A DNA stretch of 37,177 bases. Origin: Chloroflexota bacterium (GTDB lineage: Bacteria; Chloroflexota; Anaerolineae; Aggregatilineales; Phototrophicaceae). A program made the position numbers and the translations under genes. Positions 8,265 through 16,219 of the stretch are shown piece by piece. Within the stretch, counting starts at the first letter, position 1. Each line of letters opens with the position of its first letter. Under the pieces are notes generated by a model. That model saw only the letters and a program-made list of their open reading frames with translations. It made no database searches and was not told the origin of the DNA. The stretch lies in contig JAPPMO010000118.1 in assembly GCA_028873975.1 (NCBI GenBank), forward strand, positions 1-37,177. The letters run 5' to 3'.

Positions 8265-9644
8265 ATGAGCGATACCATAGAAAACGCGATTGATTATCTG
8301 CAAGAAACCCGTGACAAAATCATGGAAGATTATAAAGACTTGCTGCGCTTTCCGTCCATCAGCGCAGACCCGGCGCGCGCCGACGACGTCAAAGCCTGCG
8401 CGGACTGGATCGTCGGGCAGTTGCAGGCGCTCGGTTTCGATAACTGCGAAGCCATCGCCACCGACGGTTTGCCGGTCGTCTATGGCGAATGGCTGGGGGC
8501 GGGCGCGGACAAACCGACAGTGCTGGTCTATTCGCATTACGACGTCCAGCCGGTTGATCCGCTGCCCCTGTGGCATTCCGAGCCCTTCGAGGCGGTCATC
8601 CGCGATGGCAAGATGGTCGCGCGCGGCGCCAGCGACAACAAAGCCGGGATCTGGGGCAATCTCAAGACATTCGAAGCGCTGCTGCGCGCCAACGGAAGGC
8701 TGCCGGTCAATATCAAAATCATGTTCGAAGGCGAAGAAGAATCCGGCTCGCCCAGCATCAAAGCCTTTGTCGAGGCGAACAAGGAGCGGCTGCGCGCCGA
8801 TGTCTTGCTGAATTGCGACGGCGACCTGGCCCCCGACGATCCGAAACTGTATTACGGCGGGCGCGGCATGGTCACAGCGCAGGCTCGCGTCAGCGGGCCA
8901 AGCGCCGATATTCATTCCGGGCTCTTCGGCGGCTTGGTGCGGAATCCCTTGCATGTCGCCGGGGCGATCATCGGCTCCTTTCATGGCGACGACGGGCGCA
9001 TAAAACTGCCGGGTTACTACGATGACGTGACAGAAGCCGCTCCCGCCGAAAAGAAACGAATTGAAGCCGGGTTCCAGGCCGATTCCTTGTTGGAAAGCGC
9101 GGGCGTCGCCGCTTTCTGGGGCGATGCGATCGCGCCGGCCGCGGAACGCGCGACCGTCTACCCGACGCTCGATATCGTTGGCATGTGGGGCGGCTATCAG
9201 GGACCGGGCATCAAGACCATCATACCGGCCGAAGCCGGCTTCAAAATCACCATGCGCCTCGCCCCCGATCAAGACCCGGCGCAGGTCGCTCAAGCGCTGA
9301 AACAATACGTGGAAAGCTTCGCCACCGATACGGTCAAGGTCGAATGCGACATCGGCGAAGAAGCCTGGTACTTCCAACTCGAGACCGAGGGTCCCTGGCT
9401 CGAGGCGGTGCAATCCGCCATTGAGACGACCATCGGGCAGCGCGCGCAACTGGTGCGGACCGGCGGCTCAATCCCGATTCTGGGCGTCTTCAATCGCTTG
9501 ATCGGCCTGCCGATCACGGCTTTCGCCTATGGCCATGGCGAGGGCATCCACTCGCCCAACGAGACATTGGATATCGAGAGCTTTTTCCTCTCGCTGGAGG
9601 CGGCGGTGCGCTTGTATCATAACTTGGGGGAAATAAAGGTCTGA
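8265..9644 (+). CDS. M20 family metallopeptidase (dipeptidase/ArgE-DapE-like)
   Basis: Zinc-dependent exopeptidase or deacylase of the cytoplasm. The metal-site motifs are present in order: VYSHYDVQPVDP (first His and Asp), GASDNKAG (bridging Asp), EGEEESGSPS (catalytic and ligand Glu), and the late HSPNE block (last His). This set fits the CNDP/dipeptidase branch of M20. An N-terminal helical region is typical of these dipeptidases. ATG 8265 is chosen because AAAGG at 8253-8257 lies seven bases upstream and MSDTIENAIDYL is a family-like start; the frame is open further upstream. Length is 459 aa. It follows a peptide-type importer, so processing of imported peptides is plausible but unproven. 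Confidence 0.9.
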   Translation: MSDTIENAIDYLQETRDKIMEDYKDLLRFPSISADPARADDVKACADWIVGQLQALGFDNCEAIATDGLPVVYGEWLGAGADKPTVLVYSHYDVQPVDPLPLWHSEPFEAVIRDGKMVARGASDNKAGIWGNLKTFEALLRANGRLPVNIKIMFEGEEESGSPSIKAFVEANKERLRADVLLNCDGDLAPDDPKLYYGGRGMVTAQARVSGPSADIHSGLFGGLVRNPLHVAGAIIGSFHGDDGRIKLPGYYDDVTEAAPAEKKRIEAGFQADSLLESAGVAAFWGDAIAPAAERATVYPTLDIVGMWGGYQGPGIKTIIPAEAGFKITMRLAPDQDPAQVAQALKQYVESFATDTVKVECDIGEEAWYFQLETEGPWLEAVQSAIETTIGQRAQLVRTGGSIPILGVFNRLIGLPITAFAYGHGEGIHSPNETLDIESFFLSLEAAVRLYHNLGEIKV

Positions 9645-9742
9645 CATCAAAAGGGCGCTTGGATTTTGCAGGCCAAGCTAGGGGCTCGTCAGTCAAGCCA
9701 TTTAAAATTTCTTCGCTTTAGAACATTTGGTCTGTTTACGCC

Positions 9743-9771
9743 TGTACAGATTGTATCCTGTGTGATAAGAT
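9743..9771 (+). promoter_or_regulatory. Candidate promoter of the toxin-antitoxin-like pair
   Basis: TGTACA (9743-9748) and TAAGAT (9766-9771) are 17 bp apart, each 4/6 to consensus. A short inverted repeat TATC...GATA (9753-9766) sits in the spacer and could be an operator, but its arms are only four bases. Confidence 0.35.
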
Positions 9772-9807
9772 GGAATCATTAGGCAGTGCATACAAGGAGA
9801 TGCCAGC

Positions 9808-10362
9808 ATGATCAAAACCGAGGCTGGCAGAAGCGATATCCTGCTAGCCATCATAGCGGCTGCTGCCGATAGAGAACTCAGCCGCGTGCAATTGCAGAAA
9901 GTTGCGTTCTTAATATCTGAGGAATTTAAGGACAGGCTGCCTGAAGACTTCTACACGTTTGACAAACACAACTTCGGCCCATTCTGTATCGACATTTACA
10001 ACGATACGGAAATGTTGCATTACTGGGGATGGATAAAGGTAAATCGGGGCGAAGAGCCCAGACTTGATACATATTCTATCGCAATGCCACTCAGTCTCGA
10101 CGATTTACAATTTGACACAGACATCAAGCAATATATCAAGGATACCGTTGCTTGGGTGGTGGACATGTCCTTTGGAGAAATCGTGCGAGCCATCTACTGG
10201 CTCTTTCCAGAGTATCGTGAGAACAGCATCTTCAATTATTCGGAGGAGGAGGCTGAACTAGAAAGTTTCGCCAGGAGCATCAAACAATTACGACAGGGAA
10301 AGACCTACGCCGCAAAAGAACGCCTGGAAGAATTGAGGCGAACCATCAAAGCCAATGGGTAG
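9808..10362 (+). CDS. SocA/Panacea-like (DUF4065/YwgA-type) protein, candidate antitoxin
   Basis: 184 aa, soluble. Residues about 10-75 show the pattern of Panacea/SocA and YwgA-like proteins: a helix with SRVQLQKVAFLISEEF, then FDKHNFGPFCIDIYNDTEML and WGWIKV, matching the LQK...(Y/F)GPF...IY...L...G-I layout. The second half is helical and ends in a charged segment (LRQGKTYAAKERLEELRR). A strong AAGGAGA (9794-9800) lies seven bases from the ATG. The stop overlaps the start of the RelE-like gene by eight bases, so the two are coupled. Panacea domains are known antitoxin domains paired with varied toxins; this pairing is my inference. The codon use looks more AT-rich than the flanking genes, consistent with acquisition. 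If the domain call is wrong, this is a conserved hypothetical protein. Confidence 0.5.
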   Translation: MIKTEAGRSDILLAIIAAAADRELSRVQLQKVAFLISEEFKDRLPEDFYTFDKHNFGPFCIDIYNDTEMLHYWGWIKVNRGEEPRLDTYSIAMPLSLDDLQFDTDIKQYIKDTVAWVVDMSFGEIVRAIYWLFPEYRENSIFNYSEEEAELESFARSIKQLRQGKTYAAKERLEELRRTIKANG

Positions 10363-10699
10363 AGCCATTGTTTGGTCGGAGGACTTTGACCGACAATTCA
10401 AAAAGCTGGCGCGTAAACGTCGGCAAATATTTGATGATTTGAGCGCGTTACTAGAAAAATTTGAGGCCGGTCAGCTTCCGGGAAGAGCCGCCCAAGGCGT
10501 CCATGGAATGCCGGTCAAAGTAGCAAGGATGAGCGATCGTTCATCCAATAGAGGTCAAAGCGGCGGCTACCGAATCGCATATTATTATGACGACTCCCAA
10601 ATTGTCTTGGTATTCATAACTCAACGCGACAGGCTTGACCGGAGGTCCGCTTCACGGATTCTGGGTACGTTACGAGACGCCGGATTCTATCCAAAATAG
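10355..10699 (+). CDS. RelE/ParE-like type II toxin (candidate mRNA interferase)
   Basis: 114 aa, basic. The fold signature is an N-terminal helical pair (FDRQFKKLARKRRQIFDDLSALL), then VKVARM, RGQSGGYRIAYYYD (66-79), and VLVFITQRDRLDR. This matches RelE-superfamily toxins in which a basic strand pair with GxSGGYR is followed by a strand ending in K/R-rich residues. Basic residues near 55-73 and 91-97 could contact RNA. It overlaps the preceding candidate antitoxin by eight bases (ATGGGTAG), a usual toxin-antitoxin arrangement but with the antitoxin first. DNA gyrase-targeting (ParE-like) activity cannot be excluded. The 10700-10935 stretch after it shows no gene I can support. Confidence 0.7.
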   Translation: MGRAIVWSEDFDRQFKKLARKRRQIFDDLSALLEKFEAGQLPGRAAQGVHGMPVKVARMSDRSSNRGQSGGYRIAYYYDDSQIVLVFITQRDRLDRRSASRILGTLRDAGFYPK

Positions 10700-10935
10700 T
10701 CAGTTTCTCCTGTTTACGTAAACCGCGTCGCTCATGCAACGAGAACGCTTACGATTTTGCGTGAGCGGGACATTCTTGTGACCTTTTCGCCGGTTACGCG
10801 CCGAGCGGCTGCTCTCAACGGCAGGATGTGGAGACCTTTGGCAATCGCAAATGGGACCCCGAGCCATCGCAGTCCGCTTGAATCTGGCCGGAGCCTGCCC
10901 GGTCCGCAGCGCCAAAGCCGAGCGCGACCCGTTCG

Positions 10936-11157
10936 CTAAATCACCAAGCCCAGCGCCACAAAGACGATGCCGACCAAGACAAAAACCAAAGCCGAGCGGC
11001 GCGTCTTGGCGTCCCAAGCCGCCGTGCGTTCGGGATTGTCTTTCCGCCAGCGCGGCTCCAGCGAATACAAGCGCCAGACCAAATCGAGCCGGAAATAGCA
11101 CAGCCCCGCCAAAATCCAGAAGGCGATCCCGCCCAAAATCAGTATCGTGTCGCCCAT
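10936..11157 (-). CDS. Small membrane protein with two TM helices (DUF6199-like layout)
   Basis: 73 aa. TM1 is about residues 4-24 (ILILGGIAFWILAGLCYF), followed by a polar, Trp- and Arg-rich linker (RLYSLEPRWRKDNPERTA) and TM2 at about 54-72 (ALVFVLVGIVFVALGLVI). The layout of hydrophobic ends with a xxPRWR...RxxG-type linker recalls DUF6199, but I would not insist. The ribosome site is weak (GGGA about eight bases upstream). Function unknown. Confidence 0.5.
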   Translation of the reverse strand: MGDTILILGGIAFWILAGLCYFRLDLVWRLYSLEPRWRKDNPERTAAWDAKTRRSALVFVLVGIVFVALGLVI

Positions 11158-11239
11158 CAGCGATTCCCAGTTGCCATGCTAGTCAAGTCCTGACTATGAA
11201 TATGTCCAAGCTCGTCGCATATTCAAGATCTTGTCTCGG

Positions 11240-11267
11240 CGCCCTCGGTGTCCTCGGTGGTAAAACC
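11240..11267. repeat. Half copy of family A repeat abutting a stop codon
   Basis: GCCCTCGGTGTCCTCGGTGGT followed by AAAAC matches the right inner arm of the family A element. It ends directly at the TAG stop of the dehydrogenase gene on the minus strand. The same arm touches the malic enzyme stop at 27020. Confidence 0.7.
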
Positions 11268-12419
11268 CTAATTCGGCTGCAAGATGATCTTGGCGTCCTG
11301 GCGCTTTTCCAGCCGTTTGAATGCCGCCGGCGCCTCAGCCAGCGGCAGACGCGCGCTGACCATCTTCCGCATGTCGATCCGGCCCGAAGCCATCAGCCGA
11401 ATCACCTGCTGGAAGGGTCCGCCGGCGTGGCCCAGGGAACCGGCGTACTGCACGCCCATGCGCTTGTAAGCCACGATCGGCAGCGTCGGCTCGTCGCCGC
11501 CCATGCCGATATCGATGATCGAGGCGTTGACGGCCAGGCACCGGTCCAGCGGCTCGATGGTCCGGTCGGCGAAGCCGGCGCATTCCACCACGTAGTCGAC
11601 GCCGCGCCCAAAGGTATGCTGCATGATGGCCTCGTCGAGATCAATGCCGGTCGGGTCCAGGGAGACCGAAGCGCCCATCTTGTCGGCGAAGGCGCGGCGG
11701 CTTTCGGATGGGTCAAAGACGATCACTTGATTGGCGCCGGCCGCGATGACCAGCGCTTCCGCCGCCAAGCCGATGGGTCCGGCCCCGAAGATCACGACGT
11801 TGTTGCCGGGCAGCCAATTGCCCAGACGATTGAAAAGTCCCTGATACGAGACGCCCGTCGGCTCGACCATTGCGCCCATGACCAGGGCTTCCTCTTCGCC
11901 ATAGCGTTCGGCCACCTCGTCCAGCTTCCAGCAATACCTGGCCCGCACGGGCAGATACTGCGCCATGGCGCCGGGGATGGTGAAGCCCAGTTCTTCGATA
12001 TCCAGGCAATGGTTGACGAAGCCGCGCCGACAGGCGAGGCATTCGCCGCACCACTGGATCTCTTCTACGGCGACCAAATCGCCGACTCGCAAGTCCTTGA
12101 CCTCCGCGCCGACTTCGATGATGCGGCCCGAGAATTCATGACCGATGATATTGGGCGTATGCACCAAGCCCGGATAGACCATGTAGCCATCGTCGCCAGC
12201 TTCGTACATGTGCATGTCGGAGCCGCAGATGCCCACCGCCGCGATAGCAAGCATGACTTGATCGGGCTTCAGGCTGGGGTCGGGCGCATCGCCCAGCGTG
12301 ATGCGCGGTCCCTTCCAGGTCATGTTGGCGTTGCGCGGGCGGCGCAGTTTCCGTTCCAGTTCGGTCAAATCATAGCCGGGCTTGGGCGCCCATTCCGCCG
12401 ACAATGTCAGTGCTTTCAT
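11268..12419 (-). CDS. Zn-dependent medium-chain dehydrogenase, scyllo-inosose 3-dehydrogenase-like
   Basis: Oxidises a secondary alcohol of a polyol, sugar or cyclitol with NAD(P). Catalytic zinc ligands are C65 (VGICGSDMHMYE), H93-E94 (GHEFSG) and E186 (MVEPTGV). Structural zinc cysteines are C124, C127, C130 and C138 (WCGECLACRRGFVNHC). The Rossmann loop GAGPIG is at 212-217, and D236 at the end of the second strand suggests NAD preference. The long N-terminus (KPGYDLTELERK) with DDGYMVYPGL resembles the scyllo-inosose 3-dehydrogenase branch, which is the basis for the narrower name. Length is 383 aa. Its ATG overlaps the stop of the upstream RmlD-like gene (TGATG), so both are one transcript. 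Confidence 0.85.
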   Translation of the reverse strand: MKALTLSAEWAPKPGYDLTELERKLRRPRNANMTWKGPRITLGDAPDPSLKPDQVMLAIAAVGICGSDMHMYEAGDDGYMVYPGLVHTPNIIGHEFSGRIIEVGAEVKDLRVGDLVAVEEIQWCGECLACRRGFVNHCLDIEELGFTIPGAMAQYLPVRARYCWKLDEVAERYGEEEALVMGAMVEPTGVSYQGLFNRLGNWLPGNNVVIFGAGPIGLAAEALVIAAGANQVIVFDPSESRRAFADKMGASVSLDPTGIDLDEAIMQHTFGRGVDYVVECAGFADRTIEPLDRCLAVNASIIDIGMGGDEPTLPIVAYKRMGVQYAGSLGHAGGPFQQVIRLMASGRIDMRKMVSARLPLAEAPAAFKRLEKRQDAKIILQPN

Positions 12420-13423
12420 CAGATTGATTTCTCCATCGTTCTGTCAATCAAAGCCTCTGTTCCTTCAGCGTGGAAGGCCTCCCACTGCGCTTTGAAGTCG
12501 CGCAGCCCTTCCAGGACATGATAGGGCCTTCTGCCCAGCGCCCCGCAAGTTCTGTCATTGCTGGTCACGATGCGGAAGGGAATGTTGATATGCCGATAGC
12601 GATCCAGCACCAGGGGGTCGGTCGGCACGGGCACGATCAGACTGCGGTCGACCTCGAAAATATCCGCGAAGTGATAGGCGAATTGCAGGCGGCTGACAGC
12701 CTGGCTGCCCCAGCAATGGAAGATGCCGTTCTCGTCATGCGCCGCCAGGCGCAGCAGCATCTCGGCGCCATCGGAAGCCAGCGTCGGGTGCGCCGTTTCA
12801 TTGACCTTGGGACCGGTCCAGATCTCGGCGATCAGGCTCTGCGACAGTTGATCAATAACATAATTGCCCAGATCGAAGCCGACGTCATTCGCCTTGCGCA
12901 GCAGCGACGGACTGCTGTAATTCAAGCCGTAAACGCCCGCCAGGCGTCCGATGCCGTAGCTCAGTCCCGCTGCGCCCATGATATCGCGCTCGCAGACCGC
13001 CTTCATGAAGCCGTAGAAGAGGACGGGGCAGGGCGGCGAATCTTCGTCGACCAACGGCTCACGCCCATCGAAAACCCAGTCCGAGGAGACGAAGACATAA
13101 CGCGCGCCGACTTCCGCGCAGCTTTGCGCGAAAGCCAGATTGCCATCGACGGTCGCCCGCCAGGTTTGGGCGCGGTGTTGGTCCATCCAGGGGTGATCAA
13201 GGATGGCGGCGCAGTGGATTACGGCATCGGGTTTGTAGCGCCGAATTGATTCCCGCACCGCCGCCGCATCCGCCATGTCCAGCGGATCCAACTCATAATC
13301 GACTTCCCGCTCCGGCGCTGGGCCATACTGCGCCGCGATGATTTCGATGTCATTGCGGCGGCGCGCCAGGCGAATGATATTGCTGCCGACCAGTCCCGTT
13401 CCGCCGGTGATGTACAGTCGCAT
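12419..13423 (-). CDS. NAD(P)-dependent RmlD-like sugar-nucleotide reductase/epimerase family protein
   Basis: Extended short-chain dehydrogenase. The cofactor loop GGTGLVG is at residues 7-13, the VIHCAA strand near 70, VFVSSDWVFDG near 110, and the catalytic YGFMK (Y-x-x-x-K) near 140. SSDWVFDGREPLVDEDSPP closely follows the RmlD pattern STDYVFDG, suggesting a reductase acting on a sugar or sugar-nucleotide. Length is 334 aa. ATG 13423 is chosen because MRLYITGGTGLVG is the canonical start and GGAG lies about eight bases upstream; the open frame before it runs through a repeat. First gene of the pair with the dehydrogenase; divergent from the sugar importer. Confidence 0.85.
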   Translation of the reverse strand: MRLYITGGTGLVGSNIIRLARRRNDIEIIAAQYGPAPEREVDYELDPLDMADAAAVRESIRRYKPDAVIHCAAILDHPWMDQHRAQTWRATVDGNLAFAQSCAEVGARYVFVSSDWVFDGREPLVDEDSPPCPVLFYGFMKAVCERDIMGAAGLSYGIGRLAGVYGLNYSSPSLLRKANDVGFDLGNYVIDQLSQSLIAEIWTGPKVNETAHPTLASDGAEMLLRLAAHDENGIFHCWGSQAVSRLQFAYHFADIFEVDRSLIVPVPTDPLVLDRYRHINIPFRIVTSNDRTCGALGRRPYHVLEGLRDFKAQWEAFHAEGTEALIDRTMEKSI

Positions 13424-13540
13424 TTCTAGTCTCCGTCGTCGAACCGCGCCAAGCATAATTGCTTTGCGCGGACCTGTCAAAGGGGCATGATACTGGGTAG
13501 TGTATCGAAGTCGGCTGAAATTCAAATGAGTCGCATTCAG

Positions 13541-13756
13541 TTTCACCACAAAGACACGAAGCACACATCCAAAATAATAGCCGGCGGCAGGGGCGACCGA
13601 CCTGCAGTCTCTACGCGCGGCGGCATTCCGCCCTGGACTACCGCAGCCCGGTCGACTATGAACTGGCTGCCTGTTAGATAATTTCTCTCCACTAAATCGG
13701 GGGAAGTCCACTCTGTGCCTCTGTGGCAAAAAAATAATTTGAAGCGATTGCCCCGC
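13541..13756. repeat. Family A palindromic repeat, diverged copy
   Basis: The left inner arm (TTCACCACAAAGACACGAAG, from 13541) and right inner arm (CTCTGTGCCTCTGTGGCAAA, from 13711) are inverted copies about 150 bp apart. The right end TTTGAAGCGATTGCCCCGC is at 13738-13756; the left end is too diverged to place. The 13424-13912 gap between divergent operons otherwise holds only the promoter at 13771-13800. Short reading frames through the copy are repeat artefacts. Confidence 0.7.
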
Positions 13757-13770
13757 ACATACCGAGGTGT

Positions 13771-13800
13771 TTGAACGAAAGCCTTACCCTGTGCTATACT
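13771..13800 (+). promoter_or_regulatory. Predicted sigma-70 promoter of sugar importer operon
   Basis: TTGAAC (13771-13776) and TATACT (13795-13800) are 18 bp apart, each 5/6 or close to it. The predicted start point is near 13807, giving a leader of about 105 bases. The -35 begins 15 bp after a family A repeat end. Confidence 0.55.
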
Positions 13801-13912
13801 TCCCGTGTAGCCGCGCGCCGCCAGCTAGGGCATCGCCGACCAGCATTGTCTAAACCGCGGTGGCAATCGGCTGCAAGTTTCTTAAATCTATTATGTGTTA
13901 AGGAGGATGGTT

Positions 13913-15190
13913 ATGTTCGCCTATCGTTCTGTTGGAAAGCTCTTGATCTTGCTTTTCATGATAATGTTGGTTGCTGTTCCGGGCGCGCAAGCGCAGGACA
14001 CCACGCTCAAGCTCATATCCTGGCAGGTCGACGAGCCAGTCGGCGACTGGTGGCGCGCGGCCATCGAAGAATTCGAGAGTAGCCATGAAGGCGTTTCAAT
14101 TGAATTCACCAAGGTCGCCCGCCCCGAATACGCCGATACCTTCCTGACGCTCTTCGCCGGCGGCACGCCCCCAGACATCGTGCACCTCGCCTCCTTTGAA
14201 TACCAGCAATTCGCCGATGCTGGGTGGATGGAAGATCTGGGACCCTGGATTGCCGATTCCGAGCTTGACCTGGAAGGCTGGGCGGGCCAGGTAAAGTGCC
14301 ATTGGGGCGGGCAAACTGCCTGCATCATGCTGCAATACTTCGGCTTTGTCATGGTCGTGAACGACGCCATATTGGAAGAAGCTATGCTGGATGCGCCCAG
14401 CACTTGGGATGAATACATTGAGGTGCTGCGCGCGACAACCAAAGACACCGATGGCGATGGCATCGTCGATCAATGGGGCGCCTGCCACCACACGGCCGAA
14501 GGCAGCCAGTATCTTTCCCAGATGCTGAGTTATGTCGTCGGCGCCGGCGCCTATTGGACGACGCCGGAAGGCGAAGTGAATATCAACACGCCGGAAATGG
14601 TGGAAGGGTTCACGCGCTGGAAGACGATCCTCGATGAGCGCTTGACGCCGCTGGACCTGGCTTCGGGCGATTGCCGCCAACTGATGATGGAAGGCAAGCT
14701 GGCGACCAAGCTGGAGGGACCGTGGATTTACGGTTTCGTGCTGCGCGCCGAGCCGGCCATTCAAGAGCAGTTGCGCGTCGCTCGCGTCCCATTTGAGGTA
14801 CCGGTTGGCGGCGGCAGCAATGTCATCGCCATGGCCAGCGAGATCAGCGATGAAAAGAAAGCGCTGGTTTGGGACTTCATCGAGATCATCACATCGCATG
14901 AATGGCAAGTTCAGTTTGGTCTGCATGTCGGCCAGCCGGCGCCGCGCCCGGGCACCCTGGTTGATGAATATCACGATGCGATTCCGCATGTCGATCTTTT
15001 GCTCGAATCGCAGAACACGGCCTCGGCCAATGGCATCGACCGCAGCCCCACCGGCTTGGAAATCGTCTATAACGAATTTGCCAAAATGGTGCGCGAAGAA
15101 GCGCAGCGCATGGTCGCGGATGATGTTGAGCCCGCCGAAGTGGTCGCCAACCTGCACAACCTGGCGGTCGAGCTGCAGCAGGATATGTAA
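13913..15190 (+). CDS. Sugar ABC transporter substrate-binding protein, family 1
   Basis: Extracellular carbohydrate receptor for the two permeases that follow. A signal peptide covers residues 1-27 (hydrophobic core 9-22, cleavage AQA/QD), with no lipobox cysteine. The mature start LKLISWQVDEPVGDWWRAAIEEFE and the GGTPPDIVHLASFEYQQFADAGWMEDL block are typical of family 1 binding proteins. Length is 425 aa. AAGGAGG at 13900-13906 fixes the start: ATG 13913 is six bases away, whereas GTG 13895 and ATG 13907 contain or touch the site. A palindromic double hairpin follows before the permease gene. Confidence 0.92.
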   Translation: MFAYRSVGKLLILLFMIMLVAVPGAQAQDTTLKLISWQVDEPVGDWWRAAIEEFESSHEGVSIEFTKVARPEYADTFLTLFAGGTPPDIVHLASFEYQQFADAGWMEDLGPWIADSELDLEGWAGQVKCHWGGQTACIMLQYFGFVMVVNDAILEEAMLDAPSTWDEYIEVLRATTKDTDGDGIVDQWGACHHTAEGSQYLSQMLSYVVGAGAYWTTPEGEVNINTPEMVEGFTRWKTILDERLTPLDLASGDCRQLMMEGKLATKLEGPWIYGFVLRAEPAIQEQLRVARVPFEVPVGGGSNVIAMASEISDEKKALVWDFIEIITSHEWQVQFGLHVGQPAPRPGTLVDEYHDAIPHVDLLLESQNTASANGIDRSPTGLEIVYNEFAKMVREEAQRMVADDVEPAEVVANLHNLAVELQQDM

Positions 15191-15206
15191 TTTGCCAGAC
15201 TAACCC

Positions 15207-15276
15207 GTAGGGGCGACCTATTAGGTCGCCCGTTCTTCCGCTGTTGTTTTCGGGCGACTTGATAAGTCGCCCCTAC
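15207..15276. repeat. Family B double hairpin, complete 70-bp copy
   Basis: Starts with GTAGGGGCG and ends with CGCCCCTAC. Hairpin 1 is GGGCGACCT/AGGTCGCCC around ATT (15210-15231). Hairpin 2 is GGGCGACTT/AAGTCGCCC around GAT (15252-15273). About 20 bases separate them. It fills the gap between the binding-protein stop (15190) and the ribosome site of the permease. A related complete copy is at 30257-30327; decayed copies are at 24061-24127 and 29334-29414. Confidence 0.85.
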
Positions 15277-15297
15277 ATAGACCCCTTAAGGTAAACG

Positions 15298-16203
15298 ATG
15301 GTCGCGCCGCGCTGGAGCCTGTGGCAACCTGGCAATCGACATATCTTCGCCTATCTGCTCTTGCTGCCGGCGGTGCTGCTGACTGCCGCCATCATCGTTT
15401 ACCCGATACTTTCCGCCATTGACTTGAGCTTTCAAAAGATCAAGATCGCCAAATTGGGACGGTCGCGCGCCCCTTGGACCTTGGCGAACTATGAAGAACT
15501 CTTCACGTCTGCCGAGTTTTATCAAGCGATCTGGGTGACCATCTCTCTGGTCGCGACCGTGACCATCTTGTCCTATGTCATCGGCCTGGCGACGGCGGTG
15601 ATGGTCAATCAGCATTTTCGCGGCCGGAAGCTGGCGCGGGTCTTGGTGGCGGTGCCTTGGGCAGTGCCTTCAGTCATGGCGGCTATCATCTGGTGGTGGC
15701 TCTTTGACAGCTCCTTCGGCTTGATCAATTGGGCGCTGGTGCGCAGCGGTTTGAGCAGCGAGATGATACCCTGGCTGTCGACGCCTGGCGCGGCTTTTTT
15801 TGTCATCGTCGTCGTGATGGTCTGGAAGGGCTATCCCTTTATCTCGGTCATCATGCTGGCGGGCTTGCAATCCATACCGGTGGAACTCTACGATGCGGCG
15901 AAGGTTGACGGCGCCAGCGCCTGGAATCGCTTTCGCTTCATCACCCTGCCGGGATTGCGCTCCGTCCGCGGGATTGCCCTCATCCTCATCATGCTTTGGG
16001 TGTTCCGCGATTTTCCCATCATCTACATATTAACGGGCGGGGGTCCGCAGCGCACGACGCAGACCCTGGCCATCATGACCTATCAGGAAGCCTTCAAATT
16101 CCATGATTTTGGTTTTGCCGCCGCGATTGGCGTCATCACGCTGATCATCAGCGTCATCGCCAGTTGGTTCATGGTGCGGCGCAGCGACGAGCCGCTTTAT
16201 TGA
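15298..16203 (+). CDS. Sugar ABC transporter permease, MalF/UgpA type
   Basis: 301 aa, six predicted membrane segments, the first at about 17-40 (FAYLLLLPAVLLTAAIIVYP). The ATPase-contacting EAA loop is VELYDAAKVDGASAWNRFRF near 197-216, followed by TLPGL. The ILTGGGP block near 245 is characteristic of UgpA/MalF proteins. AAGGT at 15288-15292 lies five bases before ATG 15298. No ATPase gene accompanies this operon, so a shared MsmX/UgpC-type ATPase elsewhere is expected. Confidence 0.92.
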   Translation: MVAPRWSLWQPGNRHIFAYLLLLPAVLLTAAIIVYPILSAIDLSFQKIKIAKLGRSRAPWTLANYEELFTSAEFYQAIWVTISLVATVTILSYVIGLATAVMVNQHFRGRKLARVLVAVPWAVPSVMAAIIWWWLFDSSFGLINWALVRSGLSSEMIPWLSTPGAAFFVIVVVMVWKGYPFISVIMLAGLQSIPVELYDAAKVDGASAWNRFRFITLPGLRSVRGIALILIMLWVFRDFPIIYILTGGGPQRTTQTLAIMTYQEAFKFHDFGFAAAIGVITLIISVIASWFMVRRSDEPLY

Positions 16204-16219
16204 CGGGAGCAGCGATACA

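Noticed and set aside
8112..9449. 445-codon open frame on the - strand
   Set aside because: Antisense to the M20 peptidase, which has full metal-site motifs and a ribosome site.
9653..9800. tRNA or attachment site beside the toxin-antitoxin pair
   Set aside because: No cloverleaf or T-loop motif and no integrase nearby, so no evidence for a genomic island boundary.
10851..12521. 556-codon open frame on the + strand
   Set aside because: Antisense to the Zn dehydrogenase and small membrane gene; reads through a repeat and contains no motifs.
13424..13729. N-terminal extension of the RmlD-like protein
   Set aside because: The open frame continues through a family A repeat and has no ribosome site; the canonical MRLYITGGTGLVG start has one.
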